Positions 62,904 to 64,000 of a stretch of 64,000 nt of DNA are shown here, one piece after another; position 1 is the first letter of the stretch, and each line of letters opens with the position of its first letter. The position numbers and the translations under genes are program-made. The stretch is taken from contig NZ_JACCFE010000002.1 of the NCBI RefSeq assembly GCF_014256275.1, positions 5,932,001 to 5,996,000 of the forward strand, given 5' to 3'. Below the pieces are notes generated by a model. That model was not told the origin of the DNA. It worked only from the letters and a program-made list of their open reading frames with translations, and ran no database searches. Source of the stretch: Rhodococcus sp. 4CII (GTDB lineage Bacteria; Actinomycetota; Actinomycetes; Mycobacteriales; Mycobacteriaceae).

Positions 62904-63365
62904 TCAGTTCGCGGCCGGCAGCGACTTCAGCGATGTGACGGTGGCGACGCAGGCCCGGGCGGCCTCGGCGCCCTTCTTGACGAAGTGCTCACGGAAGTAC
63001 GTGAGGTGCTCCTCGTGCTCGTGGAAGTGGTGCGGCGTCAGCACAACCGAGAAGACCGGCACATCCGTGTCGAGTTGCACGCGCATGAGTCCGTCGATGA
63101 CCGCGGTCGCGACGAACTCGTGCCGGTAGATGCCACCGTCCACGACGAGTGCCGCGGCGACGACGGCGTCGTAACGTCCAGTGAGCGCGAGCCGGCGTGC
63201 GTGCAGCGGGATCTCGAACGCGCCCGGAACCTCGAAGAAGTCCAGCTCGTCCTTGGAATACCCCAGCGTGGTCACCTCGTCGGTGAATCCCTCGCGCGCG
63301 CGGTCGACGATGTTGCGGTGCCATGTGGCCTGGATGAACGCGATCCGTCCCTGACTCTCACTCAT
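62904..63365 (-). CDS. ribH: 6,7-dimethyl-8-ribityllumazine synthase (RibH2-like)
   Basis: The 153-aa protein matches lumazine synthase: RIAFIQATWHRNIVDRAREG, VPGAFEIPLHARRLALTGRY, YDAVVAAALVVDGGIYRHEF and LTPHHFHEHEEHL (a variant of the usual HE-containing motif). The replacement of the standard GxTxHF loop by a VDGGIYRHEF loop is the type II (RibH2) feature. It makes the riboflavin precursor in the cytoplasm. No other rib genes are adjacent, so it is probably a secondary copy. Confidence 0.9.
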   Translation of the reverse strand: MSESQGRIAFIQATWHRNIVDRAREGFTDEVTTLGYSKDELDFFEVPGAFEIPLHARRLALTGRYDAVVAAALVVDGGIYRHEFVATAVIDGLMRVQLDTDVPVFSVVLTPHHFHEHEEHLTYFREHFVKKGAEAARACVATVTSLKSLPAAN

Positions 63366-63388
63366 GGTCTGAAACTACTGCACCGGTG

Positions 63389-63901
63389 TCAGCGCTGTGA
63401 ACGGGGCAGTGCCGTCGACCGACCCCACCCCGAGTCGTCGGTGAGGTGCTCGAGCAGCGGCTGAATGCGGTACGGCAGCGGGCTGGTCAATGCGATCGTG
63501 GTGGTCGAATGCGTGATGCCGGGCAGGTTCGCGATCTTCTCGAGCAACTTCTGCAGTTCCGCGTGCGTAGACGTGGCCACCCGCACCAGCAGGTCTTCGC
63601 GACCGGTGGTCGCGTGGATCTCGATGACCTCCGGCAGGTCGACGAGACGGTTGCCGACGGCGGTCAGCTTGCCCTGCTCGAGTTCCAGCCCGACGAACGC
63701 CTGAATGGGAATCCCGACCTCGGCGAGGTCGAGGTTGGGGCGGAAGCCGGTGAGCAATCCGCTGGTCTCCATCCGCTTCATCCGGGACTGCACGGTGTTG
63801 CGGGCGACGCCCAGCGAGTTGGCGAGTTCGGCCACGCTCATGCGTGAGTCCTTGCCGAGCAGTCCGAGCAACTGCACGTCGAGCTTGTCGATGCTGAGCA
63901 C
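63389..63901 (-). CDS. Lrp/AsnC-family transcriptional regulator
   Basis: The 170-aa protein has an N-terminal winged helix (LDVQLLGLLGKDSRMSVAEL, SLGVARNTVQSRMKRMETSG) and a C-terminal RAM domain (QAFVGLELEQGKLTAVGN, IHATTGREDLLVRVATSTHA). Lrp/AsnC proteins form octamers and respond to amino acids or other small metabolites. It is upstream of ribH on the same strand with a 23-bp gap and may regulate it or its own promoter region, which lies at 63902-64000. Confidence 0.92.
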   Translation of the reverse strand: MLSIDKLDVQLLGLLGKDSRMSVAELANSLGVARNTVQSRMKRMETSGLLTGFRPNLDLAEVGIPIQAFVGLELEQGKLTAVGNRLVDLPEVIEIHATTGREDLLVRVATSTHAELQKLLEKIANLPGITHSTTTIALTSPLPYRIQPLLEHLTDDSGWGRSTALPRSQR

Positions 63902-64000
63902 TTTGGGTACCTCCGGGAAGTGACGACCGTCACCTGTTGCGTGAACTGATCAGTTGATGCGATTTGCGTTGACCAAATCATAGAGCAGATAGAGGATCAA

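Overview
The window is high-GC DNA from an actinobacterium, most likely Rhodococcus or a close mycolate-containing relative. This rests on gene content: a CarD-type RNA polymerase regulator, a mycobacterial-type DinB2 polymerase, a LigB-like ATP-dependent DNA ligase, DUF427, DUF5709, DUF3761 and PucR families, a Stealth phosphotransferase and an F420-type oxidoreductase. GTG and TTG starts and ATGA overlaps are common. I see no rRNA, tRNA or CRISPR array.

Layout. 1-12.6 kb is chromosomal core: the end of a luciferase-like oxidoreductase, a Ser/Thr kinase, a pRiA4b ORF-3-like protein, DinB2, a metallo-hydrolase, a secreted glycine-rich protein, a CarD paralogue with a clear promoter, TetR and MarR regulators, a four-gene set ending in a rhodanese, a methyltransferase, a TerD protein and a CoA-binding protein.

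12.6-33.5 kb is an accessory, defence-like island. It carries a GIY-YIG protein, a fused GmrSD-type (DUF262 plus DUF1524) nuclease, and a second TerD gene on the opposite strand. A tight + strand cluster follows (17.8-30.2 kb): a PH-like (DUF4429-like) protein, two small ORFs, a 1,770-aa SF1 helicase with a Vsr-like nuclease and winged helices, an SF2 helicase whose C-terminus looks like sigma-70 region 4, a ParA ATPase, a small protein with a SAP-like tail, a fusion of the same PH-like domain to a full sigma-70 factor, and an HNH endonuclease. The island ends with a membrane protein carrying an apparently dead DUF1524 domain and a lipoprotein. The 17.8-30.2 kb cluster is my candidate for an undescribed system: two helicases, two or more nucleases, a ParA switch and sigma-factor modules in one apparent operon.

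33.5-64 kb returns to core genes: HugZ-like protein, NfeD/slipin pair, cyclic-nucleotide-type phosphodiesterase, a helix-turn-helix protein, PPK2, Stealth protein, SWIM-SNF2 helicase, a MddA-like methyltransferase, SDR, LigB, a decayed NtaA-type monooxygenase, DUF427 and DUF998 proteins, a large FAD/Fe-S dehydrogenase, a flavoprotein/ferredoxin pair, DUF2156 protein, an NCS1 permease divergent from a PucR regulator, a frameshifted SnoaL-like gene, a butanediol-type dehydrogenase, a membrane-anchored Mrr-like nuclease, lumazine synthase and an Lrp regulator. Two copies of a 46-nt palindrome lie 4.2 kb apart near 49.5 and 53.7 kb.
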